A DNA stretch of 12,234 nt from Anaerolineae bacterium (lineage in GTDB: Bacteria; Chloroflexota; Anaerolineae; UBA1429), in assembly GCA_007123335.1 (NCBI GenBank), contig SKLG01000242.1, forward strand, positions 1 to 12,234, written 5' to 3'. A program made the translations under genes and the position numbers. The notes under the pieces were generated by a model that was given only the letters and a program-made list of their open reading frames with translations, had not been told where the DNA came from and did not search any database. The stretch's first letter is position 1. Each line of letters starts with the position of its first letter. Positions 10,762-12,234 of this stretch are shown piece after piece.

Positions 10762-10790
10762 AGTATAGCGAGAATGTGCCCACTCTGCAA
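10762..10790 (-). promoter_or_regulatory. Putative promoter of the TPR gene
   Basis: On the minus strand, TTGCAG (10785-10790) and TATACT (10762-10767) are separated by 17 nt. The -10 box is the same hexamer as at rpoB and the LysM gene; the -35 matches only TTG of TTGACA. The leader would be about 22 nt. Confidence 0.55.
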
Positions 10791-10960
10791 CGAGTTGTGC
10801 GAAAAAAGAGTGCCGGGCAATGCCTGAGATGAACGCCCAAACCGGACCGCGCCTGTCTGTACATCGGTTCATATTCGAGCCTTTGGTCTATATGACTGTG
10901 TAGGCGATGTTTGGTTGCGGGTCGAGTCGGGAGATTCATAAAAAGAGAGCGTAAACAAAA
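10791..10960. other. Intergenic stretch with no recognised gene
   Basis: Together with the TPR promoter and CHRD terminator this is part of a gap of about 310 nt (10734-11043). A 102-codon minus frame spans the whole gap but runs through both the terminator hairpin and the promoter. It has no family resemblance and is treated as chance. Nothing else was recognised. Confidence 0.6.
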
Positions 10961-10996
10961 GAGGTGAGGCGCATCCTTTAAGATACGCCTCATCTC
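10951..10996 (-). terminator. Rho-independent terminator of the CHRD gene
   Basis: Two 15-nt arms (10961-10975 and 10982-10996) enclose a 6-nt loop. In the minus-strand RNA the stem has one G-U pair and one mismatch and is followed by TTTTGTTT (complement of 10953-10960). It begins 47 nt after the CHRD stop codon, the right place and direction for that gene. Confidence 0.85.
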
Positions 10997-11043
10997 ATCT
11001 AATGCATCACACCTAGCGTCAACCGCTTGCGTGGCGGCCAAAG

Positions 11044-11538
11044 CTAGCGGATCTGCCCTCGCACCTCGCCCGCTGGAAATTGGCTGGTGTGCACGTTCAC
11101 ATACGTGTTGCCAGCGATGATCTCATCTACCAGATCGCCGAGGTCTGCTCCGGCCAGTGGACCGACCAGATCATCGGCGGTGATCACGCCCTCAGCCAGC
11201 ACACCGTTAAAGCGCCCCTCAATGAGTTGTGGCGGTGGACCTTCGGGATAGAGCCAGGCAACCACCGGGCCATTCGCATCTGCCGGCGCCAGGTGAATGT
11301 GCGCCATGGTAACGTTCTCAATGTTGGCCACGATCAGCTTGTAACGTAAGCTCTCGCCATCCTTACTCAACTGGAATATGGCCTGCCCCTGCGCACGTGT
11401 ATTCGCCGGCGGAACCTCCTGAGCGCCATTCAGATGGGCGCGGAAATTGCGGGGGCCGGCAGCCACTGGCGTAACCGTGAGTATCAGGGTCAGGATCAAC
11501 GCCAGACCCATAAAGGTGCTCAAACGTCTTGTCTTCAT
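11044..11538 (-). CDS. Secreted CHRD-domain protein
   Basis: A 164-residue exported protein consisting of a signal peptide and a single CHRD domain (PF07452). Residues 1-27 are the signal: MKTRR, a hydrophobic core LALILTLIL and a VAA|G cut. The domain shows the family marks LNGAQEVPPANT (36-47), AHIHLAPADANGPVVAWL (79-96), YVNVHTSQFPAGEVRGQI (146-163). CHRD was defined in the animal BMP antagonist chordin; bacterial copies are common in secreted proteins. Their role is unknown, although the conserved histidines (H80, H82, H150) have led to suggestions of metal binding. The ATG at 11538 is chosen over an upstream frame start at 11568. It begins a proper signal peptide and has AGGAGA about 10 nt upstream. 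It is flanked by its own terminator and a putative promoter, so it is probably monocistronic. Confidence 0.93.
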   Translation of the reverse strand: MKTRRLSTFMGLALILTLILTVTPVAAGPRNFRAHLNGAQEVPPANTRAQGQAIFQLSKDGESLRYKLIVANIENVTMAHIHLAPADANGPVVAWLYPEGPPPQLIEGRFNGVLAEGVITADDLVGPLAGADLGDLVDEIIAGNTYVNVHTSQFPAGEVRGQIR

Positions 11539-11596
11539 GATCCTATCTCTCCTGCTATCGCTACACACTATTGGTAAGAACGAGCCTGTTTCGTGG

Positions 11597-11622
11597 GCGG
11601 GATACTTTGATATATGTCCCGC
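11597..11622 (-). promoter_or_regulatory. Hairpin in the CHRD-gene leader
   Basis: GCGGGA (11597-11602) and TCCCGC (11617-11622) form a perfect 6-bp stem, extendable by two pairs in the plus-strand reading, around an AT-rich loop. It lies 59 nt upstream of the CHRD start and just downstream of the putative -10 box. It could be an operator or a leader RNA structure. Confidence 0.35.
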
Positions 11623-11638
11623 ATCAGCGATTATCTTT

Positions 11639-11644
11639 ATTATA
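11639..11644 (-). promoter_or_regulatory. Candidate -10 box for the CHRD gene
   Basis: A perfect TATAAT on the minus strand, about 100 nt upstream of the CHRD start. The -35 position 16-17 nt away (CTCTGC region, about 11661-11667) does not match consensus, so it would need an activator or is a chance AT-rich match. Confidence 0.3.
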
Positions 11645-11650
11645 CTGCCA

Positions 11651-11735
11651 AGTCGGGATGGCAGAGGTCGGATTGGGTGAGAAAAGGACGGGGTGAGATA
11701 GCATAGGACAGGCTAGATCTCGAGGGTCGGATGGA
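11651..11735 (+). repeat. Purine-rich stretch with short degenerate repeats
   Basis: The plus strand is strongly purine-rich here. It carries three related copies of GGTCGGATGG (11651-11661, 11666-11676 and 11725-11734) and two exact GGGTGAGA (11675-11682 and 11691-11698). It is non-coding and lies between the CHRD promoter area and the hairpin at 11746-11783. Its function is not evident. Confidence 0.3.
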
Positions 11736-11745
11736 CGAAACTTTT

Positions 11746-11783
11746 GCCCATCAAGGGGACCTACACGAGTCCCCTTGATGGGC
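11746..11783. terminator. Large perfect inverted repeat, probable terminator or 3'-end hairpin of the glycoside hydrolase gene
   Basis: Two perfect 15-nt arms (11746-11760 and 11769-11783), with CCCATCAAGGGGAC at the core, around an 8-nt loop. It starts 46 nt beyond the stop codon of the minus-strand hydrolase. In that RNA the hairpin is followed by AAAAGTTT, not a U tract, so it is not a standard intrinsic terminator. It could be a U-less terminator, an mRNA stabiliser or a dyad binding site. Confidence 0.6.
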
Positions 11784-11829
11784 GGCTGTTACGTATGTAC
11801 GGATTACCCGCCGCAAAAGGCGTCAGATT

Positions 11830-12234
11830 TCACGCCAGCCGAATCACCGACACATCTCGCGCCGCGGCCACCAGCCGTATCGTGTCGTTGACCTGCTGCG
11901 CGACGGCGCCCCACAGCGATCCCGCCGGCTTGAGGTCATGCCAGCGCTCGCCCAGCCGTAGCTGCACGGGCAAATCGCGACGCGTCGGGTTGGCCACCCA
12001 CAGGTAGGCGCCGCCCTCGCCATCGTGCAGCCGTGCCTTGACCCGAGGATCGCTGCACCAGACGTGTCGTTCGACGCCGGCCCAGGCCAGTAGCTCGGCA
12101 AAGAGCGCCGGTGTCCGATCGTCCTCGTGGGTGGCATAGCCGGCGCCGGCCATGGTGCCCATCAACAGCGTCCGCCCCTGGCCAAAGCGGTGCTCCACGG
12201 CGACGACGCGGCCATCATCGAGCCAGCCCACCGG
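11830..12234 (-). CDS. C-terminal part of a glycoside hydrolase resembling a GH42 beta-galactosidase
   Basis: The frame is open at the right edge and ends with TGA at 11830; the last 134 residues are visible. The first visible codons (P, then GTG) are internal, so the GTG at 12231 is not a start. Seen: VVAVEHRFGQGRTLLMGTMAGAGY, written here as EHRFGQGRTLLMGT and AGAGYATHEDD. This resembles the end of the beta-galactosidase trimerisation domain, where a G-x-GR-x-x-x-x-GT strand is followed by an FAELLAWAGV helix. Then comes a C-terminal beta-sandwich-like stretch (SDPRVKARLHDGEGGAYLWVANPTRRD ... VIRLA), as in GH42 C-terminal domains, shown here only in part. The catalytic barrel lies outside the window, so activity cannot be verified. 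If correct, the enzyme could feed free sugar to the glucokinase encoded at the left, though the two are far apart and not co-transcribed. Confidence 0.6.
   Translation of the reverse strand, partial: PVGWLDDGRVVAVEHRFGQGRTLLMGTMAGAGYATHEDDRTPALFAELLAWAGVERHVWCSDPRVKARLHDGEGGAYLWVANPTRRDLPVQLRLGERWHDLKPAGSLWGAVAQQVNDTIRLVAAARDVSVIRLA

Noticed and set aside
10733..11041. A 102-codon minus-strand frame between the CHRD and TPR genes
   Set aside because: It runs through the CHRD terminator and the TPR promoter, has no clear ribosome site and resembles no known protein.

Overview
The window (about 60% G+C) most likely comes from a Chloroflexota bacterium of the Anaerolineae/Caldilineae kind. This is inferred from the RpoB type, LysM-Gmad2 and CHRD secreted proteins, and intergenic GC-rich palindromes. 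No rRNA or marker set confirms it. There are nine genes, two of them cut by the window edges. No tRNA, rRNA, CRISPR array, insertion sequence or phage gene is visible.

Left arm (1-4309, minus strand): a tight four-gene cluster, read from right to left. It encodes an FAD-dependent oxidoreductase, a type I sulfatase with an intact formylglycine site, a TIM-barrel amidohydrolase (amidohydrolase_2) and a Glk-type glucokinase running off the left edge. Gaps are 68, 37 and 24 nt and each gene has a Shine-Dalgarno site. The likely theme is intracellular breakdown of a sulfated sugar or glycoside: sulfate removal, redox and hydrolytic steps on the rest, and phosphorylation of released glucose. The substrate cannot be read from sequence.

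Centre (4310-8704, plus strand): a 380-nt divergent control region followed by rpoB. The rpoB gene has its own near-consensus promoter (TTGACA-N16-TATACT), a leader of about 240 nt and a strong bidirectional terminator. Neither rpoC nor rplJL flanks it, so the usual rplJL-rpoBC array is broken. The protein has an extra segment of about 140 residues in its C-terminal third, rich in Trp and Leu with internal repeats. It also has several non-standard residues in the rifampicin-contact region.

Right arm (8760-12234, minus strand): individually promoted genes. They are a secreted two-LysM plus Gmad2 protein, a TPR protein with a C-terminal membrane hairpin, a secreted CHRD-domain protein, and the C-terminal end of a glycoside hydrolase resembling a GH42 beta-galactosidase, cut by the right edge. 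The LysM and TPR promoters carry the same TATACT -10 box as rpoB. Terminator-like hairpins separate several units.
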